This document shows, piece by piece, positions 33,572 to 43,229 of a DNA stretch of 64,000 nt. The position numbers were made by a program, and so were the translations under genes. Source of the DNA: Dactylosporangium aurantiacum (lineage in GTDB: Bacteria; Actinomycetota; Actinomycetes; Mycobacteriales; Micromonosporaceae). Position 1 is the stretch's first letter. Every line of letters starts with the position of its first letter. The notes beneath the pieces are model-generated. The model made no database searches, had not been told where the DNA came from, and saw only the letters and a program-made list of their open reading frames with translations. The stretch is from contig NZ_JNYJ01000037.1 of assembly GCF_000716715.1 (NCBI RefSeq), positions 1 to 64,000 of the forward strand, written 5' to 3'.

Positions 33572-34993
33572 ATGTTGCGCATCGATGACGGGCTCGCGCC
33601 CAAGGATCTGCTGCCCGCGATCGGGCGGATGTGGGAGCTGTCCGCCGGGAAGATCGACGCGATCGACGCGTCGAACCCGCCGGGCGGCAGCCAGGGAGCG
33701 CCCGTGTTCACCGTCGAGGGGCGGTACACGGCGCGCGGCTGGACCGAGTGGACCCAGGGGTTCCAGGTCGGCTCGGCGCTGCTGCAGTTCGACGCGACCA
33801 GCGACCGGCACTTCTTCGAGCAGGGCCGCCGCCACACGATCGAGGTGATGGCGCCGCACGTCAGCCACATCGGCGTGCACGACCACGGGTTCAACAACGT
33901 CAGCACGTACGGCACGCTGCGCCGCCTCATCCTGGAGGGCCGCGCCGGCGAGCAGGACCTGCACTTCGCCGAGCTGGCCCTGAAGATCAGCGGCGCCGTG
34001 CAGGCGGCCCGGTGGAGCCGCACCGCGGACGGCGGCGGGTACATCTACTCGTTCAACGGGCCGCAGTCGCTGTTCGTCGACACCATCCGCTCCTGCCGGT
34101 CCCTCGCCGTGGCCCACCGGCTCGGGCACGTGCTCATGGGCGAGCACGACGAGCGCATCGACCTGCTCACCCGGCTCACCCAGCACGCGGAGAGCACCGC
34201 CCGGTACAACGTCTACTTCGGTGCGGGCCGCGACACCTACGACGTCCGCGGCCGCACCGCGCACGAGGCGCTGTTCAACGTCAACGACGGCCGCTTCCGG
34301 GCGCCGAGCACGCAGCAGGGCTACTCCGCGTTCTCCACCTGGACGCGCGGCCTGGCCTGGGCGATGCTCGGCTTCGCGGAGCTGCTGGAGTTCCACCCGT
34401 CCGACCTGTTCCGCTCGGCCGCGCAAGCCACGTGCGACTTCTACCTGGAGCACTCCCCCGCCGACGGCGTGCCGTACTGGGACACCGGCGCGCCGGGCCT
34501 GGTGCACCTGGACGTGGACGCCCCGGCGGACCCGTTCAACCGTTACGAGCCGGTCGACTCCAGCGCCGCCGCCATCGCCGCGCAGGGCCTGCTGCGCCTC
34601 GGCCGGTGCACCGGGGAGGACCGGTACACCCAGGCGGGGCTGACCGTCGCACGGACGTTGCTGCAGGAGCCGTACCTGTCGACGGACCCGCGGCACGAAG
34701 GGCTGCTGCTGCACTCGGTGTACCACCGCCCGAACGGCTGGGACCACGTCCCGGCGGGCCAGTCGGTGCCGAACGGGGAGTCCAGCATGTGGGGCGACTA
34801 CCACCTGCGCGAGCTGGCGCTGTACATCGGCCGCCTGGTCGACGGCCCGTACTACACGTTCTTCGCCGGCGAGCCGGCGGACGGCGACGGCGCGGGCGAC
34901 GGCGCGGCCGGCGGCGGCAACGGCGACGCGGCCGGCGGCGGCAACGGCGGCGCGGCCGGCGGCGGCGCGGCGGACGGCGGGGTGGGGGCGTGA
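33572..34993 (+). CDS. GH88-like unsaturated glucuronyl/galacturonyl hydrolase
   Basis: A 473-aa (alpha/alpha)6-barrel hydrolase related to GH88/GH105. It would release 4,5-unsaturated uronic acids from oligosaccharides made by polysaccharide lyases. Family signals: [31 protein letters not shown] (likely catalytic Asp), FNVNDGRF and [16 protein letters not shown]. No signal peptide is present, so it acts on imported oligosaccharides. The last 40 residues are a Gly/Ala/Asn/Asp tail, probably a repeat expansion. No Shine-Dalgarno precedes the ATG, so translation may be leaderless. Its stop overlaps the SDR start (GTGA). Confidence 0.85.
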   Translation: MLRIDDGLAPKDLLPAIGRMWELSAGKIDAIDASNPPGGSQGAPVFTVEGRYTARGWTEWTQGFQVGSALLQFDATSDRHFFEQGRRHTIEVMAPHVSHIGVHDHGFNNVSTYGTLRRLILEGRAGEQDLHFAELALKISGAVQAARWSRTADGGGYIYSFNGPQSLFVDTIRSCRSLAVAHRLGHVLMGEHDERIDLLTRLTQHAESTARYNVYFGAGRDTYDVRGRTAHEALFNVNDGRFRAPSTQQGYSAFSTWTRGLAWAMLGFAELLEFHPSDLFRSAAQATCDFYLEHSPADGVPYWDTGAPGLVHLDVDAPADPFNRYEPVDSSAAAIAAQGLLRLGRCTGEDRYTQAGLTVARTLLQEPYLSTDPRHEGLLLHSVYHRPNGWDHVPAGQSVPNGESSMWGDYHLRELALYIGRLVDGPYYTFFAGEPADGDGAGDGAAGGGNGDAAGGGNGGAAGGGAADGGVGA

Positions 34994-35745
34994 GCGCGGC
35001 GCTGGTCACCGGGGCCTCCCGAGGCATCGGGCGGGGCATCGCGATCGCCCTGGCCGGGGCCGGGTTCGACGTGGTGGTGAACTACGCGTCCAACCTCGCC
35101 GCCGCGGAGGACACCGCGAAGGAGATCGAGAAGCTCGGCGCCCGGGCCGTCCTCGTCCGTGCGGACGTCGGCGACGCCGAGGACCGCGCAAGACTCGTGC
35201 ACGAGGCGCACGAGGCCTTCGGCACGCTGGACCTGCTGGTGAACAACGCGGGGGTGGCCCCGTCGGTGCGGGCGGACCTGCTGGAGGCGACCGAGGAGTC
35301 GTTCGACCGGCTCGTCGGCATCAACCTCAAGGGGCCGTACTTCCTCACCCAGCAGGTCGCCCGCCGGATGGTCGACGCCGGCACCGCCGGGAAGATCGTC
35401 ACGATCTCGTCGATGAGCGCGTACACCGCGAGCGTGAACCGGGGTGACTACTGCGTGACGAAGGCCGGCCTCGGCATGATGACGAAGCTGTTCGCGGCCC
35501 GCCTCGCCGAGCACGGGATCACCGTGTTCGAGGTGCGGCCCGGCATCATCGCCACCGACATGACAGGGGCCGTGCAGGCGAAGTACGACAAGCTCATCCT
35601 CTCCGACGGCATCACCCCGATCCGGCGCTGGGGCACCCCCGGCGACGTCGGCCGGGCGGTGGTCGCGATCGCCACGGACCTGCTGCCGTTCTCCACGGGC
35701 CAGGTCATCGACGTGGACGGCGGGTTCCACCTGCGGACCCTGTAG
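34990..35745 (+). CDS. Short-chain dehydrogenase/reductase
   Basis: A 251-aa SDR of the FabG-like classical type. It has cofactor motif TGASRGIG (residues 7-14), NNAGVA, catalytic Ser in TISSMS, the YxxxK pair in DYCVTK, and PGIIATDM. It is coupled by a 4-nt GTGA overlap to the GH88 gene. In that setting an attractive role is reduction of the unsaturated-uronate product (4-deoxy-5-keto-uronate) towards 2-keto-3-deoxygluconate, as done by SDRs in alginate and ulvan pathways. This is inference from context; annotation as 3-ketoacyl-ACP reductase would be by similarity only. Confidence 0.88.
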   Translation: MSAALVTGASRGIGRGIAIALAGAGFDVVVNYASNLAAAEDTAKEIEKLGARAVLVRADVGDAEDRARLVHEAHEAFGTLDLLVNNAGVAPSVRADLLEATEESFDRLVGINLKGPYFLTQQVARRMVDAGTAGKIVTISSMSAYTASVNRGDYCVTKAGLGMMTKLFAARLAEHGITVFEVRPGIIATDMTGAVQAKYDKLILSDGITPIRRWGTPGDVGRAVVAIATDLLPFSTGQVIDVDGGFHLRTL

Positions 35746-37177
35746 TGGGCCCGGCCGCCGGGGCCGGCCCGGCGGCCGGGCCCCCGGCGCCATCGGCGCC
35801 GGCGATCTCGGCGGCGGCGCGGGCGCGCAGCAGGTCGTGGACCGCCTCGATGTCGGCCGGGGCGGTGCGGGAGGCGAGCCAGTACATGACGCCGGTGGGG
35901 ATGAAGAACGCCTGGAAGGCGGCGAGCCCCACGGCGAGGTTCGTCGGCGGCGGGAAGCTGCGCGCGAGGGCCGCGAACACCGCACCGACCACGCCGTTGC
36001 CGGCGGCGCGGCCGACGCCGTTGACGAGGTTGCCCAGGGAGTAGACGGTGCCGCGGTGCTCGGGCGGGTTGGCGTCGGCGATGAGGGCGAACCAGTTCGG
36101 CGAGTTCGCGGACGTGAGCGCGAGGGCCAGCAGCGCGCAGAGGAACGCGGCGAGCAGGCTCGGCGTGGTGAACATGGCGCCGAACACGAGGGCGGTGGCG
36201 GACCGGCCGTCCGGGGCGGGCAGCGACAGCGGGGCGAAGAACAGCACCACGTACAGCGGCACACCGGCGAGGATGCCGATCGCGGCGACCTTCGCCCGGC
36301 CGCCCGGGTCCCGCCGCTGCCAGCGGTCGCCGAGCAGGCCGCCGACCACGGACAGCACGCCGCCGAGCTGGAACAGGGTGGCGAGGATGCCGCCGATCTG
36401 GATGGCGGACTGCTCGTCGTAGCCCTGTGCCTCGGCCCTGGCCTGGAAGAGCCGGGGCAGCCACACGAGGGACCCGAACGCCGCCTGGGCGGTGAGCCCC
36501 TGCAGGATCAGCCAGACGTTGGTGCGCCGCGCGACGATGCCGGGCAGCTCGGCGCGGGAGATGCGGTGCTCGTACTCCTCGCCGGCGGCGAACACGGCGG
36601 CGAGGTCCGGCTCGCTCTGGCCGCGGCGGATGTCTGCCGTGGTGAAGTACGCGGCGGCGGCGAGGACCCCGAGGACGGCCAGGACGACGAACGGCCGCCG
36701 CCAGTCCGCGCCGCCGAGCTGGCTGGCGACGAGGACCCCGGCGAGGGTGCCGACGCCCTGCGACAGGCCCCACAGGCTCATGACGAGGCCGCGGCGGCGG
36801 GGCGAGATGAGGTCACTGACGACGGAGAACCCGACGGAGCCGACGGCGCCGAGCCCGACCGCGGCGACCAGCTGCGCGGTGAGGAACGACCAGTACCCCT
36901 GCGCGGCGACGGTCCCGACCGTGCCACCGGCCCAGATGAGGGTGCCGACCATGAGGACGGGCTTGCGGTCGGTGCGGTCACCGGCGTACGCCCAGCCGAC
37001 GGCGGCGACCGCGGTCACGAGGTACCCGACCGCGGTCACCACGCCGAGCGCTCCCTCGCCGACGCCGAGGGAGCGGCTGATCGGCGAGTAGAGCGGCGGC
37101 ACCAGACTGATCGCCACGTTGTCCAGCGACGCCAGCACGATGAAGACGGCGACGCTGTAGACGCGGTGGAAGCTCAC
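35705..37177 (-). CDS. MFS transporter
   Basis: A 490-aa major-facilitator protein with about twelve membrane segments and the inter-helix motif [13 protein letters not shown] (residues about 64-76). A cytosolic loop (about 205-235) divides the two halves. The C-terminal tail of about 35 residues is Ala/Gly/Pro-rich and is encoded over the 3' end of the convergent SDR gene (41-bp overlap). The GTG start is at 37177. Substrate unknown; its position next to GH88 and SDR genes makes sugar acid or oligosaccharide transport possible, but it is convergent and so not in their operon. Confidence 0.88.
   Translation of the reverse strand: MSFHRVYSVAVFIVLASLDNVAISLVPPLYSPISRSLGVGEGALGVVTAVGYLVTAVAAVGWAYAGDRTDRKPVLMVGTLIWAGGTVGTVAAQGYWSFLTAQLVAAVGLGAVGSVGFSVVSDLISPRRRGLVMSLWGLSQGVGTLAGVLVASQLGGADWRRPFVVLAVLGVLAAAAYFTTADIRRGQSEPDLAAVFAAGEEYEHRISRAELPGIVARRTNVWLILQGLTAQAAFGSLVWLPRLFQARAEAQGYDEQSAIQIGGILATLFQLGGVLSVVGGLLGDRWQRRDPGGRAKVAAIGILAGVPLYVVLFFAPLSLPAPDGRSATALVFGAMFTTPSLLAAFLCALLALALTSANSPNWFALIADANPPEHRGTVYSLGNLVNGVGRAAGNGVVGAVFAALARSFPPPTNLAVGLAAFQAFFIPTGVMYWLASRTAPADIEAVHDLLRARAAAEIAGADGAGGPAAGPAPAAGPTTGSAGGTRRPRR
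35747..35783. terminator. Very strong hairpin inside the MFS gene tail
   Basis: Two 15-nt arms (35747-35761 and 35769-35783, starting GGGCCCGG and ending CCGGGCCC) pair perfectly around a 7-nt loop, 1 nt after the SDR stop. It also codes part of the Gly/Pro-rich C-terminus of the convergent MFS protein. It probably terminates GH88-SDR transcription. Confidence 0.6.
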
Positions 37178-37214
37178 GTCCGGACGGTAGCCCGTATCCC
37201 CAGCCTCGGCGACG

Positions 37215-37927
37215 TCAGCCCGTCTCGCCGGCGACGGCGAACGTGCGCAGCTTCTGCACGGCGAGGGCCGTCATGCCGACGGTGAAGACGCCGGCCATCA
37301 CGAAGCTGACGGGCACCGACACGTGGCCGGCGAGCACGTCGGTGGGGGCGAGCCAGTCCACGATCGTCTGCACGTACTGCTGGATGCTGAGCTTCGCCGT
37401 GCCCGACAGGATGTTGCCGAGCAGCCCTTCCCAGAGCACGACGTACACCAGGCCGAGCAGCACCGGGCGGCGGGTGATCACGCTGATCGCCAGGAACAGC
37501 GCCGAGTAGGCCAGCGCCCCGACGAACGCGCCGACGACCAGCGCGAACGCGAGCGGCGTGGAGTCGGCGAGCAGCCCGACCACGAACAGCGGCACCCCGG
37601 CGAACCCGCCGGTGACGCCGACCGCGACGGCGAGCTTCGTGAACACGATCTCCGAACGCGGCAGCGGCTTGGACAGGATGTGCGTGATCGTGCCGTCGTC
37701 GATCTCGGAGCCGAGCACGCCGGTGCCGACGATGAGCGCGATCACGGGCAGCACGGCGGTGAAGCCGAGCCCGACGATGACGGGCTCGCCCCAGCTCGTG
37801 GGCGGCTCGCCGAACGCCCGGGCCGCCCAGGCGAACCCGATGAGGATGATCGGCAGCGGCACCAGCAGCCAGATCCGCCGGCGGCCGAGCAGGCCGCGCG
37901 CGGTGATGCGGGCGATGGTCGGATTCA

Positions 37928-37928
<1 letters not shown>
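37215..37928 (-). CDS. ABC-2-type transporter permease
   Basis: A 237-aa protein with about six membrane helices starting after an N-terminal cytosolic stretch (MNPTIARITARGLLGRRR). It has the ABC-2/NosY-like GSEIDDGTITHILSKPLPR segment near residue 78-96. It is the last gene of a four-gene operon, its ATG sharing a base with the upstream ATPase stop (TGATG). It pairs with that ATPase as an exporter half. Substrate unknown. Confidence 0.85.
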
Positions 37929-38838
<910 letters not shown>

Positions 38839-38839
<1 letters not shown>

Positions 38840-39711
38840 CAGGCGGCCACCTTCCGGTAACGCAGGAGCAGGAGGGAGAGGCAGCCGGCGAGCAGCAGGA
38901 GGGTGGCGACACCGTAGGCGGGTCCGTAGTCGCCGATCGGCATGGGGTCGTTGTCCAGCGTGCCGAAGAGCCACTGCTCGACGCCGATGAGCAACGTCAT
39001 CGGGTTGACGATGAACGCGAGGCTGGACAGCGCGCTGTCCTGGCCGCCGATGACGTTGAGGATGCCGACCATCGGCGCGGTGATGACGAAGACGCCGACG
39101 ATGAACGCCGCGGCGAACGCCCGCCGGCCGCTCAGCGACGCCACCAGCAGCGCGATCGCGGCGAGGATCAGCGACCGGATCACGGCACCGGCCAGGCCCG
39201 GACCCATGTCGCCGAGCTCCTTCATGGCGCCGCTGAACCCGTCGGTACGGGTGAACACGGCGCCGATGTAGATCAGCAGCTGCGGCACGGCGAGCAGCAG
39301 CAGCACCACGGTCGACAGCGCGGCGTACTTGGTCAGCGCGTAGTCGGTGCGCCCGAGGGGCCGGCTGAAGTACAGCGGCAGCGTCCGGTCCCGCAGGTCG
39401 CGCGAGACCAGCTCCGGCGCGACGATGGCGAGGAACAGCATCACCGGGAAGCTGATGGTGTTGGCGAACCCGCGGTAGCTGATGAAGGACTCGCCGGTGA
39501 GCGAGCGGACCGCGATCTCGATGACGGCGACGCTGAGCGCGATGCCGATCACCAGCCACGGGAAGATCTTCGCCTTGGCGCCCCGGCCGATGCCGAACGC
39601 GGTGCGCAGGCTCTGCTCGTAGAGGGAGCGGTTGGCGTACGCGCGGCCGAGCCGGGGGCCCGTGTAGCGCTGGTAGCCGATGTCATGGATGACGCTAGTT
39701 GGCTGCGCCAT
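38839..39711 (-). CDS. ABC-2-type transporter permease
   Basis: A 290-aa membrane protein with about six helices. The N-terminal cytosolic region begins IHDIGYQRYTGPRLGR, a pattern of actinobacterial ABC-2 permeases, and SRDLRDRTLPLYFSRPLGR follows helix two. Its start overlaps the upstream ATPase gene by 17 nt and its stop overlaps the next ATPase, so all four genes are coupled. It probably forms a complex with one of the two ATPases. Confidence 0.87.
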
Positions 39712-40645
39712 GGCCGACCTCCTGTGCTGCTGCCGGTCCGGTCACGGACGGGGTCTGGAAGAGCTCGGCGACGCGGTGCCGGCGCTGGTCGAGGCGGTGC
39801 AGGGGCAGGTCGAGCTCGGCGACCGCGATGAGGATGCGGTCGTACACCTCGTCGCTGTCCATCGGCACCATGAGCGCGTGCCCGTCGCGGGTGACCGGCA
39901 GGCCCTGCTCGGCGAGGCGGGCCACCAGCTGCTCCACGCCCTCGCTCACCTCGACGGTGAGCACGTCGCGGCTGGTCGTCATGTCCGACACGGTCGCGGA
40001 GCGCAGCAGCTTGCCGCCGTCGATCGCGATCAGCGAGGTGCAGATCCGCTCGACCTCGCCCAGCAGGTGGGAGCACACGACGATGGAGATGCCGAACTCG
40101 GTGCCGATGCGGTGCACCAGCTCCAGCATCGCGTCCCGGCCGGCCGGGTCGAGGCCGTTGGTCGGCTCGTCCAGCAGCAGCAGGTCAGGGTCGTGCGCGA
40201 GGGCCTGGGCCAGCTTGACCCGCTGCTTCATGCCGGTGGAGTAGCCGCCGATCTGGCGGTACCGCTCCTCGTAGAGCCCGACGTGCCGCAGCGCCTCGGA
40301 GGCCCGCTCCCGGGCGGCGTTGGCGGGCAGGCCGCTCATCCGCGCCAGGTGGGTCACGTACTCGGCGGCCGATGTCTCGCTCGGCAGGCAGTCGTGCTCG
40401 GGCATGTACCCGACCCGCTGCCGCACCTGCACCGACTGCGTCGTCGGGTCGAGCCCGAGCACCCGCAGCTCTCCGCCGGACGGCTGGAGCAGGCCGAGCA
40501 TGATCTTGATAAACGTGGACTTGCCGGCGCCGTTCGCGCCGACCAGCCCGATGATCCCGGGCTCCACCGCCAGGGTCAGTTCGGAAAGGGCGGTGACGCC
40601 ACCCCCGTAGCGCTTCGTCAGCGCACGCGTCTCGATGAGTGCCAC
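39695..40645 (-). CDS. ABC transporter ATP-binding protein (first gene of operon)
   Basis: A 316-aa ATPase with Walker A GANGAGKSTF (residues about 33-42), signature YSTGMKQRV, Walker B LLLLDEPTNG and His in CSHLLGE. An accessory C-terminal domain follows. GTG 40645 (VALIETRALTKRYGGG) is the likely start; the frame extends 16 codons further. It heads the order ATPase-permease-ATPase-permease. The divergent gene is a diguanylate cyclase, and the gap holds repeated CTCAGGTT boxes. Confidence 0.9.
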   Translation of the reverse strand: MALIETRALTKRYGGGVTALSELTLAVEPGIIGLVGANGAGKSTFIKIMLGLLQPSGGELRVLGLDPTTQSVQVRQRVGYMPEHDCLPSETSAAEYVTHLARMSGLPANAARERASEALRHVGLYEERYRQIGGYSTGMKQRVKLAQALAHDPDLLLLDEPTNGLDPAGRDAMLELVHRIGTEFGISIVVCSHLLGEVERICTSLIAIDGGKLLRSATVSDMTTSRDVLTVEVSEGVEQLVARLAEQGLPVTRDGHALMVPMDSDEVYDRILIAVAELDLPLHRLDQRRHRVAELFQTPSVTGPAAAQEVGHGAAN

Positions 40646-40718
40646 GTCGCCGACCTTACGGACCGTGAACCCCGAGGACCATCCGGAACGCACCTGAACC
40701 CGGCCACCTAGGGGTTCA

Positions 40719-40776
40719 ACCTGAGATTCGGCTCAGGTTCGCTCAGTCACTTCTCAGGTTCGTCACACTCAGGTCG
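40719..40776. promoter_or_regulatory. Cluster of CTCAGGTT boxes between ABC operon and diguanylate cyclase
   Basis: AACCTGAG (40719-40726), 6 bp, CTCAGGTT (40733-40740) form a perfect inverted repeat. Further direct copies follow at 40754-40761 (CTCAGGTT) and 40769-40776 (CTCAGGTC). The spacings between the direct copies are 21 and 15 bp. The cluster sits in the 156-bp divergent promoter region and looks like a multi-site binding region for one regulator, whose identity is unknown. Confidence 0.6.
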
Positions 40777-40801
40777 GCGCCGTGACTGCCGACGTGGGGG
40801 C

Positions 40802-41833
40802 GTGGATTCACCCCTGCTCCGCGTCAGACGCAGCATCGAGTGGGCCGGCCTCGTCAGCCGGTCCGTCTCCGTGCTGTGGATCGTCGGGTCGCTGGTGCTG
40901 TGGTCGCTACCGGTGACGACGGCGCTGTGGGCGGTCCAGCTGACCCTGACCAACCTGCTGGCGTGGTACGCGCTGCGCAAGGCCGGGCACCGCCGCTATC
41001 CGGTGCTGAGCGCGCTGGTCATCGCCGCCGACACGGCCTCGGTCATCGGCGCGGTCATGGTCACCAGCAGATTCTCCCCGGCCGCCCTGTGGCCCGTCTT
41101 CGTCATCGCGATCATCGTCGGCGCCTTCCGCGGCCAGCTGGCCGGCGCCCTGCTCACCTGGCTCGCCACCACCGCCGGCTGCGTCACCCTGTACGTGTGG
41201 TCCGGCCCGATCGCGGGCCGCCCGATGACCCACGACCTCGTCGGCCTCGCCCCGGCCCTGCACCTGGTGGTCGCGATCCTCGCCGGCCTGCTGGCCCGGG
41301 GCCACCACACCCAGCTGCGCCGGCTCGCCGAGGCCCGCGCCGAGCTGCGCCGCCTCGCGCTGCACGACCCGCTCACCGGGCTGGGCAACCGCAACCTGCT
41401 GGAGGAGTTCACCCGCGCCGGCCTCACCCCGGGCGGCCCCACCTCCGTACTGGTGCTGGACCTGGACGGCTTCAAGGCCGTCAACGACACCCTCGGCCAC
41501 GCCGCCGGCGACGAGCTGCTCCGCGTCGTCGGTGCCCGGCTGCGCGGCCACGCCCGCGACGGCGACCTGGTGACCCGGCTCGGCGGCGACGAGTTCGTGC
41601 TGCTGCTGCCGGGCGCCTCCGCCGAGGTGGCGGCCGAGGTGGCGGCCCGGCTCCGGTTCGCCATCACCGCCCCGGTCACCATCGACGGCCGGTCCGTGCG
41701 CATCGACGCGAGCGTGGGCGCGGCGACCGCGGCGGGGCCGGGAGACACCCTGGACGCGCTGCTGCGGGCCGCCGACGCCGGCATGTACCGGGAGAAGGCC
41801 GGCCGGCGGCGCCCGACGGCCCACGCCGCGTAG
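40802..41833 (+). CDS. Membrane diguanylate cyclase (GGDEF)
   Basis: A 343-aa protein with about five membrane helices (residues about 15-165), a short coiled linker (QLRRLAEARAELRRLALHD) and a complete GGDEF domain (about 180-335). The domain has LTGLGNRN, DLDGFKAVND and the active-site signature RLGGDEF. No RxxD inhibitory site is obvious directly before the signature. It should make cyclic di-GMP at the membrane. The GTG start at 40802 follows the CTCAGGTT cluster, so it may be co-regulated with the divergent exporter. It contrasts with the degenerate GGDEF-EAL protein at 16.8-19.5 kb. Confidence 0.92.
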   Translation: MDSPLLRVRRSIEWAGLVSRSVSVLWIVGSLVLWSLPVTTALWAVQLTLTNLLAWYALRKAGHRRYPVLSALVIAADTASVIGAVMVTSRFSPAALWPVFVIAIIVGAFRGQLAGALLTWLATTAGCVTLYVWSGPIAGRPMTHDLVGLAPALHLVVAILAGLLARGHHTQLRRLAEARAELRRLALHDPLTGLGNRNLLEEFTRAGLTPGGPTSVLVLDLDGFKAVNDTLGHAAGDELLRVVGARLRGHARDGDLVTRLGGDEFVLLLPGASAEVAAEVAARLRFAITAPVTIDGRSVRIDASVGAATAAGPGDTLDALLRAADAGMYREKAGRRRPTAHAA

Positions 41834-41894
41834 CAGCGATCGCCCGCCGTGACGGACGGGCGCCGGGGTCGCGGGTCGGGCGTATGCTCATCGC

Positions 41895-42152
41895 ATGTCG
41901 TGGTCGCTGACCACCCTCCTCGCCGCGTGGTCCTCGGTGACCTCGCCGGCCGACGCCGTCGCCATGGCGACGGCGGTCCTCGCCGCGCTCGCGATCGTCC
42001 TCGCCGCGCGGCTGCTCACCGGGGCACCCACGGCGGCGCCGCGGGTCGTGCCGGTGCCGGCCCGGGCCCGTTCCCGCTGGGCCCGCCCTTCCCGGGCGAC
42101 GGACCCCGACGCGGCCGGGCGGCCGCGGCCCCGGGCGCCCGGACGGCGGTAG
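41895..42152 (+). CDS. Small DUF6412-like membrane protein
   Basis: An 85-aa protein with one membrane segment (residues about 20-42: AVAMATAVLAALAIVLAARL). A basic/proline-rich tail contains DPDAAGRPRPRAPG, a pattern I associate with the DUF6412 family found next to YidC-like genes in actinobacteria. ATG 41895 follows the cyclase gene by 61 bp. A role alongside the neighbouring insertase is plausible but unproven. Confidence 0.7.
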   Translation: MSWSLTTLLAAWSSVTSPADAVAMATAVLAALAIVLAARLLTGAPTAAPRVVPVPARARSRWARPSRATDPDAAGRPRPRAPGRR

Positions 42153-42478
42153 TTCCTCCCGACTCCCGTCCGTCCGTTCCTCCGCGCGCTGTCCACCTGC
42201 CGGTGCCGAGCGCCCGCCTGCCCTGAGTGCCCGCCGATGGCGGCGCCCGCCGGCCGGGGAGCGCCTCGCGGCCCGCCCCGCCCTGGCCACCCGCCGACAC
42301 CACGACCGACGTCCACGACCGACACGACCGACGTCCACGACCGACGCCGCCCATCGGCGCGCCGCCGGTCGGGGTCGTCGCCGTCCGGGGTGTCGCCGGC
42401 GTGGGTGCCGGGTGTCGTGTCGCCGGCCGGCTCCGGTGGCGGTCCGGCGCGCGTACCGAAGCCGAAAGGGCTCCCGTC
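42153..42478. other. Gene-free gap with 22-bp tandem duplication
   Basis: This 326-bp gap between the DUF6412-like and YidC-like genes holds no gene I can support. It contains a perfect 22-bp tandem duplication (42301-42322 and 42323-42344) built from CGACCGACGTCCACGACC. An open frame reaches through it to the YidC gene, but the peptide is low-complexity Pro/Arg/Ala. Confidence 0.6.
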
Positions 42479-43063
42479 GTGCTGCACCATGTCCTCGTCC
42501 TGCTGTCCACCACCACCGGATCCGTCGCCGCCGCCATCGTCATCGCCACCCTCGCCGTCCGCGCCGCGCTGCTGCCGTTGAGCCTGCGGGCGTACCGCGC
42601 CGAGAAGGTCCGCGCCCGGCTCGCCCCGCAGCTCACCGCGTTGCGGGAGCGGCACGGCAAGGACCCGGTCGCGCTCGCCGAGAAGACCGCCGAGCTCATG
42701 CGGGCCGAAGGGTCCGGGCCGCTCGCCGGGATCCTGCCGACGCTCGCCCAAGCGCCGGTGATCTGGCTGCTGTACCGCGAGTTCAGCGGCGACGCCGTGC
42801 GCGGGCACACGCTGCTCGGCGCCGACCTCACCGCCCGGCTCCTGGACCACCCGGCGCTGCCCGCCGGCTGGCTGATCGTCGCCGCCCTCGCCGCGATCGC
42901 GGTCTGGAACGTGCGGCAGCTCCCGGCCGGCTCGCCGGGCTTCGTCAGGGTGCTGTCGTTCGGCACCGTGGCGTTCGCCGCCCTCACCCCCGTCGCGGCC
43001 GGGATCTACCTGGTCACCTCGGGGCTCTGGACGGCCGTCGAGCGGATCGTCGCGCGGCGCTGA
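42479..43063 (+). CDS. YidC/Oxa1-family membrane protein insertase (short form)
   Basis: A 194-aa membrane protein. The first helix with LAVRAALLPLSLRAYRAEK (positively charged groove end) is followed by the cytosolic hairpin ARLAPQLTALRERHGKDP. Three further helices follow. It is shorter than main YidC proteins (about 300 aa or more) and lacks a large extracellular domain, as in accessory YidC2-like proteins of actinobacteria. GTG 42479 is chosen because GAAAGGG lies 8-9 nt upstream and the first helix starts there. It is probably a dedicated insertase for particular small membrane proteins. Confidence 0.82.
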   Translation: MLHHVLVLLSTTTGSVAAAIVIATLAVRAALLPLSLRAYRAEKVRARLAPQLTALRERHGKDPVALAEKTAELMRAEGSGPLAGILPTLAQAPVIWLLYREFSGDAVRGHTLLGADLTARLLDHPALPAGWLIVAALAAIAVWNVRQLPAGSPGFVRVLSFGTVAFAALTPVAAGIYLVTSGLWTAVERIVARR

Positions 43064-43072
43064 GGAGCAGCG

Positions 43073-43102
43073 CTTTTGCACGTACCAGCGCAAAGTTTTT
43101 TT
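43073..43102 (+). terminator. Intrinsic terminator after the YidC-like gene
   Basis: CTTT-GC and GC-GCAAAG arms with one bulge form a short stem followed at once by a run of seven T residues (43096-43102). This is rare for the window and resembles a classical rho-independent terminator. The AT-rich TTTATATAAA after it is a likely promoter element for the Ebo-type operon. Confidence 0.5.
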
Positions 43103-43104
43103 CG

Positions 43105-43229
43105 TTTATATAAAAGTTCGGTTGCCACTGGCGGAAGGAGGAAACGAGTTCTACGCTGCCAACTCAAGCGACAGTCGGCGATGTCGCCACAAGATCGTCA
43201 CACAACTCCAACGGTCATGGGAGGGCCCG
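43105..43229 (+). promoter_or_regulatory. Leader/promoter region of the Ebo-type operon
   Basis: A TATATAAA element at 43107-43114 is followed by about 115 nt of leader. The leader has two inverted repeats: GAGTT-N10-AACTC (43145-43164) and GGCGA-TG-TCGCC (43177-43188). It also has a GGAAGGAGG purine tract (43133-43141) not followed by a usable start at normal spacing, before the real GGAGGG site near 43220. This suggests regulation by an operator or RNA structure. I could not match it to a known riboswitch. Confidence 0.4.

Noticed and set aside
42227..42478. N-terminal extension of the YidC-like protein
   Set aside because: Low-complexity Pro/Arg/Ala sequence with a tandem duplication; YidC homology and the ribosome site begin at 42479.
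43115..43160. Cobalamin-riboswitch-like GCCACTGG-GGAAGG in the Ebo leader
   Set aside because: Only a short stretch resembles the B12 box; the required upstream paired regions are absent and the downstream genes have no cobalamin link.
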